Assembly (NCBI GenBank): GCA_951230915.1
Contig: OX579637.1
Span: forward strand, 3,162,001 to 3,226,000
Direction of reading: 5' to 3'
Source: Antitrichia curtipendula
Lineage: Eukaryota > Streptophyta > Bryopsida > Hypnales > Leucodontaceae
DNA: 64,000 nucleotides
Shown here: piece after piece, positions 55,849 to 64,000 of the stretch
How positions within the stretch are numbered: the stretch's first letter is position 1
Layout: each line of letters begins with the position of its first letter
Program-made: the position numbers and the translations under genes
Notes under the pieces: generated by a model
Databases searched by the model: none
Told to the model about the DNA's origin: nothing
What the model saw: only the letters and a program-made list of their open reading frames with translations

Positions 55849-56729
55849 GTGTGTCCTACCTCTTCCGCCTCTATGAGCAACACCAGCTCCTTTTGGACTC
55901 GGAAGAGAAGGAGTGGAAGGCCCAGGAAAATCTCCTGAAATACGGAGAATCGGAAACGGATGAGGAAAAAGAGGAAACCGGATCCGAGACCGAAGAAGAA
56001 GAAGAAGATGAAGAAGAGGCGGAGAGGCAGACCAAGCGCCACAAGACGACGTCTCCGACCGGAAGAGGATCTCCACTCGGTGATAAGACCAAAAAAGAGA
56101 AGACACCGGAAGGGGAGAAGGCAGGCTGTTCGAAGAAAGGACCTTCCGATCTGCTCGAGAAGCTGGTCAAGACCCTTTGCGACATCCGCGCGGACTAGGA
56201 GGCAAAGAGAATCGCCCTGCTGCAGATCGGAGAGTTGGTGCAAGCAGCACCAGACAGCAAGTTGCCGGGGAAGGTAGTGGAGTGCATCACCAATCCGGTC
56301 GAGATCCGGAAACAGGAAGCGGAGATCCGTCGACTTCAAGAGGAGGTCGACATGTTGAAGGCGGAAGTGGCCACCTTCAAGGAAGATATGGTCGCCACCC
56401 GGATAATGGCGGACAAGACGCAGAAGGTGGCGGAATCGGTGAAGGCGATTTTCGGTGAGACCGGGAGCGTGGCGGTCAGGGCCAGGCTCTTCAACGAGAA
56501 GGTCTTGGAGGAGAAGAAACTATCCGGTACCCGGATAGTTCGGATCTTGACTGACTTCTCCGAGCAGGTGGAGAAGAATTTGGTCTTAGCACGAGGAGCG
56601 GCGGACCGGATGGAGGAATGTACACAGAAGCTGACCGGATCAATGAGGGTTCACCTATCGGACATCTCTATGCCGGAATCGTTTTCGGAAGTGCCAGACC
56701 CAAGGAAAGGAAGGGACCAGACTCCGTAG
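55849..56729 (+). pseudogene. LTR-ORF family protein, C-terminal part (copy 3)
   Basis: Reads SYLFRLYEQHQLLLDSEEKE, ENLLKYGES, a run of Glu-rich acidic residues, a basic KRHKTTS patch, SDLLEKLVKTLCDIRAD, a TAG at 56196-56198, then a long coiled coil (RKQEAEIRRLQEEVDMLKAE, VATFKEDM) and SGTRIVRILTDFSEQVEKNL, which matches the recurrent block of copies 2 and 4. It ends near 56729, and coding-like sequence (PMAGERNRNLEEVFEQLEAE) continues in another frame to about 56899. No enzyme motif seen. Confidence 0.7.
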
Positions 56730-56899
56730 TCAAAGCCGAGTCAGCCTTCCCAGACCGCGCCGATCAACATCGAAGACTCTCCCGGTTCTGACATGCCAAA
56801 TCCGATGGCCGGAGAGCGGAACAGGAACTTGGAAGAAGTCTTCGAACAATTGGAGGCGGAACCCAAGAGTCCTTTGTTGGGGCGCGGCATAGCGATGTA

Positions 56900-58081
56900 G
56901 AGTAAGTTAGGAAGGATAGGACAGGAACGGATCCGGATTAGTAATCCGATCCGGTAGTGTTAGGAGGACCAGAAGTTAGGATCCGGATTTAGGTTGACTT
57001 TTAACGGCTCTTTTTGCCTTTTGTTATTTTTGAAAGTTCTCAAAGTGTATATAATTCAGTCCTTGTGTTGAGGACTGGGAGTCTTTCCCTCTACATCTTT
57101 CTTTGTGTTTTCTCCTTGTGCTTCTTTGTTGTACGTTCTCCCAGGTCTTGGCAGGGTTGTGCGTGAGGGAGTTCGGAAAGCACGAGCGGATGCGTTGGGA
57201 TTTCTCCCCTTGGTGTTTTCCTTGGTTCTAAGTGTATGTGAGCGGATATGATAGAGTTGGGAGTGAACTTCAGTGCCTCAGCGCGTCTAGAGTTTGAGAT
57301 TCCGGGTGAGAAAGTCGTTGTAGGCTAGGCGGATAGGGAGGGATTCCTTAGTTGCGCTAGAACTCCTGGGTGAGGAATCCGGTTGAGTGTCCGATCTCCT
57401 GTGAGGTCTCGCCATCTTAGCGGTAAACGGAAGAATTCTAGTTGACGTTGGAACGGACGGGTGCACTTGTAACCGCCTTAGCTTCGCACGGATTAGGACG
57501 ACATCAGGGTCGTTGTAGTATTGAGAGGATCGTACAGGGGTTTTTTGTGTGACCTGCAACCGGATCTCTATCTGGACTGTTGTAAAGGACCAAACCGGAT
57601 CCGTATTAGCATAGGAGAGTAGAGATTAGGAAAGTGGGTCTTCAGCCACTATAAGTCACGGAAGGTGTGGTGGGCCTACCACTCTCAAAAGCAAGCGGCA
57701 AACCCTCTGATGGCTAAATAGAGGTAAAACCAAACCGGATAGGAGCGGAAATGGTTGTGAGTTGTCTAGAGCGGATTGGTCTAGACGGATACCCGGACTG
57801 GAAGAGATAGGGTCCTGGGATTGTGTTGGATCCGACAACCGGAAGACTAATTGGAATCGGAAGAGAGCAAGAATCCGGTCCTTTGTTTTCTGGGTGTTTG
57901 TGGTTCCGGTCATAGAGTGAGGACCGGAAAAGATGACTGTTGTCACTGACTTGGCTTAGTTCGTTAATAAGGCTAGATACTTCATAGAATCTCGTGGGTT
58001 CAATCTTTAGAGTCACTTTGTTATGCTTTAGAGTGGTTTTTGGGAGTATAACATGGGAATTGCTTATCCTGTGCTGCGACA
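56900..58081 (+). other. 3' tail of LTR-ORF copy 3 with a second core promoter
   Basis: Non-coding, CCGGA-rich. TATATAA at 57048-57054 is followed by a pyrimidine-rich stretch (TCTTTCCCTCTACATCTTTC), a good Pol II core promoter. If the element is an LTR this would drive the retroelement transcript and mark the U3/R border. Small frames here are unsupported. Confidence 0.5.
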
Positions 58082-58086
58082 CCACA
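58082..58086. repeat. Target site duplication CCACA (right)
   Basis: Right copy of the duplication flanking the element at 54693-58081. Confidence 0.85.
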
Positions 58087-58189
58087 TGGCAATATAAAAC
58101 CATCTTTCCAAGGCTTTCTTTCTTTATCAAGCCTCATATCATCCAAAGTCTCATCCGTTCCCTCTTCGTTAGGTGATAATATCTCTGCA

Positions 58190-58320
58190 GTCATTCTTGT
58201 AAATGACTTGCCCGAAATGACTGCAGCGCCACAGAGTCATTCTTTCGTTTTGCGACTGCAATGCGACTGTTTTGCAGTCATTTGCACAGTCACGTTTTTC
58301 TCCGTTTTTTTGTAGTGTTA
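58190..58320. promoter_or_regulatory. Right subterminal motifs and end of CACTA-2
   Basis: Contains GCAGTCATT, AAATGACT, TGCGACTGCAATGCGACT and a final CCGTTTTTTTGTAGTG ending at 58317, followed by the TTA duplication at 58318-58320. The motifs are in inverted orientation relative to some left-end copies. Confidence 0.8.
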
Positions 58321-59934
58321 GTGAAATTTGATTTTATTCATGATGTGATTTTTTTGGTGATGTGTACGATCAGAAAAGAAAAAGAAATAAGCAACAAAGA
58401 GGAGAAAGAAATTGTAATGCAAGATGATCAACAACAGAATGGAGCCTCAGCCGTCTTGTTTACCCTTTTCCATGAGCCTTGAATCCCTGACAAATGTAAA
58501 TAGAGTGGCATTAGGTACTTCCCCGATAGATTTTATAAGGAAGGACAACCTGAAATGTTCGTGAACTTCAAATTGTCGTATGAGAAGGTAATTTGAGAGA
58601 AGTTCAAATCGTGGACAACGTGTCCGGTCACTCCGGTGGGTTTGGACACGCTGAAGTCATACTTTGTTGTGAAGTTCTCCAATACGTTGTTAAGGTAAAT
58701 TTGGCAATGTCCTTGTTGCGATTCAGAAATCACGTAGTGGTAGAAGTGTATGTAGTTGTTGGAACGCATGGTCACAATGCGTCTGATAGTTGCGTGTGGC
58801 CATGTAGACATTGTAATATGCTAGGTCAACAATTTCAGTTATGTTGGAACGGTAATGCTTCTATACAACGCGGCGACAAAGACCACCTTCTCGAATGTGT
58901 GTTCGGTGATAGTGTTTAGTCATGTTTTAAAGTGGAGGCATAATTGCATTGTTGAATATGTCTTCAGTTCTTCGCACATGTTGTATACAATGTGTAAGCT
59001 CATTTAGTTTCTTGTATAAATGCAAAAGGATTTGTTGCAACATTGGCGGCAGTCAATTTCGGTAATGGCGCTTCAGCAATAGTTTTGGAGTATATCACGG
59101 ACAGTGGAAAAGACACAGAGAATATGTTGTAAGTGAGGGTGAATTGTCCATTGTGGTCGTGCTTGTAAGTTCATTGTGAAGTTGATTTTCCTTCCCGGAA
59201 ATCAGAGTACGGCTTCCATAATAGGAATACGGAAAAGCATCATATGTCCTGTAGAAGCCAGTTTACGCTGCTTCTTATGAGTTTGTGAGAAGGAGGGAGT
59301 TTGGACAGCGTTGCTGTTGTTTGGTTTATAAAATGATATTGTAGTAGTACTTTGAGTATGAGGGAAGCCTTGACTGCTTTGATTTACAAAGTGTCATGAA
59401 TTGGAAGTGGAATGTGGTTGACGAGGTACCAGTGCACATGCAAAATTGCAGTACGTCGATGGCTTTGTGGTAATTATTCAAAATTGATGTCATTCGATGG
59501 TAACCGTAGTTTGTGCTCATTTTTGTATAGTTCACATACACAATTCACGTAATTGAGGAAAGGCAGGGATTTCTGGAGACGACGTGAAGTAGCCTCGCCT
59601 TAATTTTGAAGGTCATGTTCTCATTGGACATGTTAAATTAAATACTAGCAAGCAGTTGTCACATTGATGTTTTTATTTTCAAGAACAAAGGAACTATATA
59701 ATTTAGTTTTTCTAATTCTTATAATTTGGACTCTAATGTTACTTTCAATTTGAAACAATAGGTGTTTTTTTTTGAGTTGGTAGGGTTCTTTGAGAGGCAG
59801 AATATGTGATTCGCTACAGTTCTTTTGAAATTGGGCAAAGTGTCACAACACGGAAACCTAATTTCCGTATAGATAGAATAGATTAGATGGAATAGATACA
59901 AAATTTTAAATCTTTTTGTTTAAGAAATGGTAGT
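58318..59934. other. AT-rich DNA right of CACTA-2, probably more of CACTA-1
   Basis: 1.6 kb without a supported gene. Composition and GAAGTT/GTTGTGAAG words resemble the CACTA-1 right arm at 32.4-39.2 kb. As CACTA-2 is bounded by TTA on both sides, the sequence here was contiguous with 39274 before insertion. The 108-residue frame at 58593-58919 has no domain. Confidence 0.45.
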
Positions 59935-60081
59935 TGTCTTCCGGAAGAGCTTACGTTTGGAATAAGCCTTCATCCGGAAACTAGTTTCCGATCCGATTAG
60001 GATAGGATTTTTGGAAATGAACCGGAACGCCACCACCTACGGACTAAGGATCTGGCCTACGAGGCTTAGGGACACGCCTCG

Positions 60082-61730
60082 CACTAGTAGAAAAAAATAG
60101 TGACCAGATTAACAAAACTCAACACAGAAGTGTTGATTTTTTTTGTTACTTTGGACGTGTTGATTTGAGCACAAAAAGTGTTGATTTTTTAACAAAACAG
60201 TCTTGAATCTTAACAAAAAAGTGTTCATTTTCTAACAAAAAAGTGTTGATTTTTTTGTTAATTTGGACATTTTTTTGAAATATTTTTTTAAAAATTCATA
60301 AAATATATTTTCTAACGTCTAGGGTAGTGCCACATGGCCGGCAATCCAACTACCATGTGGCAACCTCGCCAATTGCCACATGGCAATGGCTACCATGGAA
60401 ATGAAGCCACCGGGGTTTGAACCCGGGACCTCCTGGTTAGAGGCCAAGGCTCTTGCCAAGGCACCAACCTTTCAAGTTGTTTGATTACTTTAGGAATAGA
60501 AATCCATTTAGATATTTTTTTCGGATTTTTTTCATTCTTTTTTAAAGTCAGCAGACTTTAGGAGCAATTCAGACCCAGTAAAAGACATTTTTTGGAAAAA
60601 CTTCAGACTAGAAAACGTTGACAAATCCAGTTATCTTTCACCTCCAACAATTTTCTTGAGATTTGGACCTACCAATAAAAAGTTATGAACAAAAATCAGA
60701 GAGGGATGAAAATGAATATTTATTTTTAAAATTTTTAAACTCCCTCTCTGATTTTCGTCCATAACTTTTTATTGGTAGGTCCAAATCTCAAAATAATTGT
60801 TGGAGGCAAAAGATAACTTAATTTTTCAACTTTTTTAAGTTCAAAGTTTTTCCAAAAAAGTTCTTTTATTGGGTCTGAATCGCCTTTTAAGTCTGCTGAA
60901 TTTTTAGAAAATCGATTAGTGATGACTTAATTTTTTTTTAAATCTACATTGTAAAATTAAGACTCCAAAGGCTTCTAAAGAAAAAAAAGATTTAAAATAT
61001 ACTTATATTTGAGTTTGGAGTTGAGGTATATAATTTTTTTTACTTTATTCTTTAATGTTTTTCCCATTAAAAGTCAGTAGACTTTGGTGGCAATTTTGTC
61101 CTAGAAGATAAACTTTTCAAAACATTCTTTGAACTAATGAAAGTTTTAAGATGAAAACATCTTTCACCTCCAACAATCCGTTTAAGATTTAAATCTTTAA
61201 GTTAAAAGTTATGGACAAAAATCAGAGAAGGTGTTTCAAAATATAAAAAAGAATGTCCATTTTTACCCCTCTCTGATTTTTGTTCATAACTTTTGATTAG
61301 AAGATCTAAATCTCAAAAACAAATTTGGAGGTGAAAGATATATCAATTTTACAACTTTCATTAGTCCAAAGTTTCTTGAAAAAAATAATTTTTCAAGGTG
61401 AAAATTGCCCCTAAAGTCTGCTGACTTTATAAACACCGAATTGTGTACTTATTTTGTTCTTAAATCTACATTGTATATTGAAGATTCTTAAAGATTTTTG
61501 AAGATTTCTAAGATTTCTAAAAAAATTCAAAAGATTCTAAAAGATTCCAAAAGATTCCCAAAAAATTAACAAAATTTTGTTGATGTGGTAATTGCACTAT
61601 CCAAATCAACAAAAAAATTTGTTAATTAGGGCACAATTAACAAAAAATTGTAAAAGTGGACGTTGTAGTACCCAAATTAACAAAAAATTGTTAATGTTTT
61701 GTTAATTTGGGCACTGCTTTTCTAGTAGTG
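60082..61730 (-). mobile_element. Fold-back element copy B (1,649 bp, inverted)
   Basis: Same length as copy A (22964-24612) and near-identical when reversed, with the same two hairpins and the tRNA-like segment. On the plus strand it starts CACTAGTAGAAAAAAATAG and ends GCTTTTCTAGTAGTG. Flanking triplets TCG and AGA do not match, so again no 3-bp duplication. It splits LTR-ORF copy 4 upstream of its TATA box and must postdate it. Confidence 0.85.
60403..60469 (-). ncRNA. tRNA-like segment in fold-back copy B
   Basis: Minus strand. B box GGTTCAAACCC at 60413-60423, one or two changes from copy A elsewhere. Same features and same defects as in copy A. Confidence 0.6.
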
Positions 61731-61789
61731 AGATCGATAATGGAACCCTAATCTTGTTTCAATCTGGGAACTGGCGGCGGTGCTTTGGC

Positions 61790-61796
61790 TATTTAA
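61790..61796 (+). promoter_or_regulatory. TATA-like box of LTR-ORF copy 4
   Basis: TATTTAA within GGCTATTTAAGGGCC, about 140 bp before the ATG at 61934, the same distance as in copy 2. Confidence 0.45.
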
Positions 61797-61933
61797 GGGC
61801 CATCATCGCCCTGTCTTTCTTCACTTCTTGAGTTTCCAAACTCTTCCGCGCGTAGATAGTTGCGAGAAAGTCTGGTGAGAGTGCGTTTAGAGAGAGGTGA
61901 GGCCGGATTAGGGTTTACTTTGTCGGTGCTGCC

Positions 61934-62512
61934 ATGGCGGAAAGTAGTACGCCGCGATCCGCGAAACCGTCGGTCGTTGCTCGGATGGTGAGTCCGTCCG
62001 TACCGACTGACCCTACCGCTTGACAGGAGTTGGAGCAGGACCTCAAACGATTAGGGTGTGCCGGATTGATCGAGAGGCTGTGGAATGTGAGAGCTGATTG
62101 AGGAGTTGATTGAGGAATTGATCAACAGGACTTCGAATTAGAACAGCTAACGGTGCAAGGACAGCCCAAGGGATGGACGGAGGACGTGTAGACGAAAGTC
62201 TACTCATTCCGGAAGTTCAGAGAGGGGTTTGCTACTCGGGCAGATAAATACGCCACCAGGAAGTTCCGGAACCCTCCTCACGCAAAGGAAGGATACGCAA
62301 TCAGCGACTACGTGGACGAGCGCCATAGGAAGGTGTTGAATTTTCTCATTCCCATACTGTATCCGGAAAAGCCTAGCTGGATCACAGTTACGGTCGCCAA
62401 CACTATTTTTGGAGCGATGGAAGAGAGGGTGGTGCATTGGGGACGAATCATGGCGCAGGTGGTGTTGAAGCTCGTGGATCATGTATCCAAGAGCCGGTAC
62501 AGCCCCAATCAG
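61934..62512 (+). pseudogene. LTR-ORF family protein, N-terminal domain (copy 4)
   Basis: ATG 61934 (MAESSTPRSAKPSVVARM). Conserved LGCAGLIERLW, KGWTEDV, KFRNPPHAKEGYAISDYV, VLNFLIPILYPEKPSWITVT, VANTIFGAM and VVHWGRIMAQVVLKL. Several in-frame stops (about 62021, 62097, 62109 and 62188) break the first third. The frame is lost again just after SKSRYSP, within about a dozen codons of the breaks in copies 2 and 3. Confidence 0.72.
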
Positions 62513-63734
62513 CCTCTACCTCTTTTACATCTACCACCACGGGGACGTATTGACATCGGACGAGATGTTGGTATATAACACCAGATTGGAGCTGGTCAAG
62601 TACGACTTGACGGATGAACTGGAGCAAGATGATCCAATTCCCAAGGAGGAGGAGGATTTGGAAGAAGGAGCCTTAGAGCGGAAGAAGCCCAGGCAAAAAG
62701 ATCCGGGTTCACGAGGAAAGCAACTTGAGACGAAACCGGATGAACCAAACCTAGTTCCGGAAGAGGAGAAGCCGATTCTTAGGGGGTTCTTTGACATTGG
62801 GTTTGACTGGATGCACCAAGCCCGGAACCTGCACCATAAGGCTATCCAATTCATAGAGGAAGTAGCATCCGAGCTGAACGTGCCACCAGGAGAGATCATA
62901 GAGGAGATTAGGCAGAGGCCGAATCCGGAATTCATCCGTCAAAAGGATGAACAGATCCGGGCTTTGGAGAGGAGCTGAGAGGAGGCGGAAAGTCGGAGGA
63001 ACTAGGCACAAGAGGAGTGCGAGGCGGCACAAAGGAACGAGAAGGACGCCATGCAGCTGGTCCGGAACCTCCAGGCGTTGATCGGCCAACCAGCGGATGT
63101 CGCAAACACAGTGAGGCTCTACGACGTCCAACTGGTGTCGGGACGACATGTGGCTGGATCCAAGGTCGTCATGATACTCATGGATTTTGAGGCCCGGATG
63201 CAGAAGGTGCTCCAAGAGATGCAGTCCTTGGTAGCACGCGTTGATCGGGATAGGGTGATGGACTTCTCGACCTTTCGGGAAGCGAACCTCACCACCAATC
63301 CGTATCTCCAGACTCCGGTGAAGCCAGTTGTGGGGATTCCGGTCATGTCACAACCAGAAGGATTGGTGTCCCTCCTGAAACTACATGTGCAGCGGGAGTG
63401 GTTGACACAAAGAACCTATTCTCCAGTGCAAAACCAAGGGGATGGGCAAAGCGTTCTGAAGCAAGGCGGAACTTCCAAGCAGGCTCAGATGCAGACGCCG
63501 GAGGAAGGGAAGCAGATTAAGAGTAATCTGCTCGACCGGATTGGAGCGATGGAGAATCCGGCCAAGATTCATCCAGGCGATTTCGTCCACATGCAAGAGG
63601 AGACTCCGGCAAAGCCATCATCGCCGAAGCCTACTGACGAGCTGATTGACTTGGACTCGCCAATCCGGGAAATGGAGATTCTCGAATCCAAGAAGGAGTA
63701 CTCCAAGACGGAATCCTGCCACGGAGATGGATGA
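62513..63734 (+). pseudogene. LTR-ORF family protein, C-terminal part (copy 4)
   Basis: Resumes one frame over with ISLYLFYIYHHGDVLTSDEM, LELVKYDL, then an acidic stretch (DPIPKEEEDLEEGALERKKP), RGKQLETKPDEPN and a helical segment. TGA at 62976-62978 and TAG at 63003-63005 interrupt it. It continues in the same frame with NEKDAMQLVRNLQALIGQPA and AGSKVVMILMDFEARMQKVL, the most conserved block of the C-terminal half. It ends at 63734, with a basic tail in another frame to 63834 (HSPPKKRKIQTRAAGK) that looks like a nuclear-localisation signal displaced by a frameshift near 63690. Confidence 0.7.
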
Positions 63735-64000
63735 GGAGGAACATTCTCCACCGAAGAAACGGAAGATCCAGACTCGTGCGGCCGGAAAGCTCACACCTCT
63801 GCCAAAGACCAAGACAAGGACATCTCTGGCATAGACGAGGAGCAGCTCGAAGAAGCCCAAGAAAGTAGGATTTAGGTAGTAAATTAGATTTTAGGGTTTT
63901 CGAAACGGATTTTTCATATGTGAGCCCGTTTCCGAAATTTTAGGGATAACTTACATTAGCATTCCAGATATCTTGGATGCTTCTATGGTTGGTTAGTTTG

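Larger units (their letters stand above)
54693..58081 (+). mobile_element. LTR-ORF family element, copy 3 (3,389 bp, probable solo LTR)
   Basis: Starts TGTCGCAACCAG and ends CCTGTGCTGCGACA, so the ends form a short inverted repeat (TGTCGCA.C), with CCACA duplicated on both sides. Order in element orientation: about 300 bp with a TATA box, ORF 55264-56729, then 1.3 kb of tail with a second TATA box at 57048. There is no internal direct repeat of the ends and no pol domains. Length, layout and ORF match copy 2, and the orientation is opposite. As a solo LTR, 54693-57080 would be U3 (including a whole gene) and the rest R-U5. Confidence 0.82.
39275..58317 (-). mobile_element. CACTA-2, complete 19.0-kb CACTA transposon with nested insertion
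   Basis: Both ends are present: TACTACAAGAAAACGG at 39275 and CCGTTTTTTTGTAGTG ending at 58317, flanked by TTA. Without the 3,389-bp insertion and its 5-bp duplication it is about 15.6 kb. It has a TNP2 transposase on the minus strand (40.5-44.8 kb) and a Transposase_24/DUF8039-like gene on the plus strand, divergently arranged around about 45-48 kb. Just inside both ends lie TGCGACTGCAA.GCGACT motifs, and many ATGACT-type motifs recur over both arms. GC content is higher than in the CACTA-1 DNA on either side. Both genes carry lesions or ambiguous frames, so it is probably not autonomous now. Confidence 0.9.
59935..64000 (+). mobile_element. LTR-ORF family element, copy 4 (interrupted, runs off the window)
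   Basis: Probable start TGTCTTCCGGAAGAG at 59935, preceded by GTAGT. The next 147 bases are CCGGA-rich like the family. It is split by the fold-back element 60082-61730 and resumes at 61731. The TATA-like box at 61790 and ORF from 61934 match copies 2 and 3. By analogy with 3.4-kb copies the 3' end should lie about 1 kb beyond the window. The left border is less sure than in copies 2 and 3 because the right duplication is not visible. Confidence 0.65.

Noticed and set aside
55539..56339. 266-residue minus-strand open frame
   Set aside because: Antisense shadow of the Glu/Lys-rich coding strand of LTR-ORF copy 3, giving Leu/Phe/Ser-rich low complexity.
54693..58081. Complete small LTR retrotransposon with two LTRs (TRIM or LARD)
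   Set aside because: I found no repeat of TGTCGCAACCAG or of the 3' end inside the unit, and the same holds for 12803-16223.

Overview
The window is intergenic, transposon-on-transposon DNA of a land plant with a large, repeat-rich nuclear genome. The evidence is two CACTA (En/Spm) elements whose transposases carry the plant domain set (transposon-associated zinc-binding N-terminus, TNP2 core, DUF4218, DUF4216), introns with GT-AG borders, and Transposase_24-like partner genes. I see no ordinary host gene, rRNA, functional tRNA or CRISPR array. I cannot name the species; a fern, gymnosperm or other large-genome lineage would fit (inference).

Layout. 1-2188: AT-rich DNA, a 26-bp tandem repeat, an antisense fragment of an unusual ORF family ('LTR-ORF family'), and 36 bases of a fresh element start (TGTCGCAACC). 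2189-39274: AT-rich CACTA-1. It has a decayed TNP2 transposase on the minus strand (5.6-17.8 kb) and a decayed Transposase_24-like gene on the plus strand (about 26.1-32.4 kb). CACTA-1 is itself hit by a 3,421-bp LTR-ORF element (12803-16223, target duplication AATCC), a 249-bp MITE (17098-17346, duplication GTA) and a 1,649-bp fold-back element (22964-24612). 39275-58317: CACTA-2, complete from end to end with a TTA duplication and CACTACAA-type ends. It has TNP2 on the minus strand (40.5-44.8 kb), a multi-exon Transposase_24/DUF8039-like gene on the plus strand (about 48.3-53.7 kb), abundant ATGACT-type subterminal motifs and a 67-bp tandem array. A 3,389-bp LTR-ORF element (54693-58081, duplication CCACA) sits in its right arm. 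58318-59934: AT-rich DNA resembling CACTA-1, which suggests that CACTA-2 is nested in CACTA-1. 59935-64000: a further LTR-ORF copy split by a second, equally long, near-identical copy of the fold-back element (60082-61730).

The most interesting system is the LTR-ORF family. Two copies are bounded by TGTCGC/TGTGAC...GCGACA ends and 5-bp target duplications, have no internal direct repeats and no reverse transcriptase, and contain a promoter, a roughly 500-residue ORF (conserved globular N-terminus plus acidic/coiled-coil C-terminus), then a second TATA box and long 3' tail. The best reading is solo LTRs of about 3.4 kb that carry their own gene, with an alternative of a TIR transposon using a retroviral-type integrase. 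The second novelty is the fold-back element: CACTA-like ends, two large hairpins and a tRNA-like Pol III promoter, in two young copies without recognisable target duplications.
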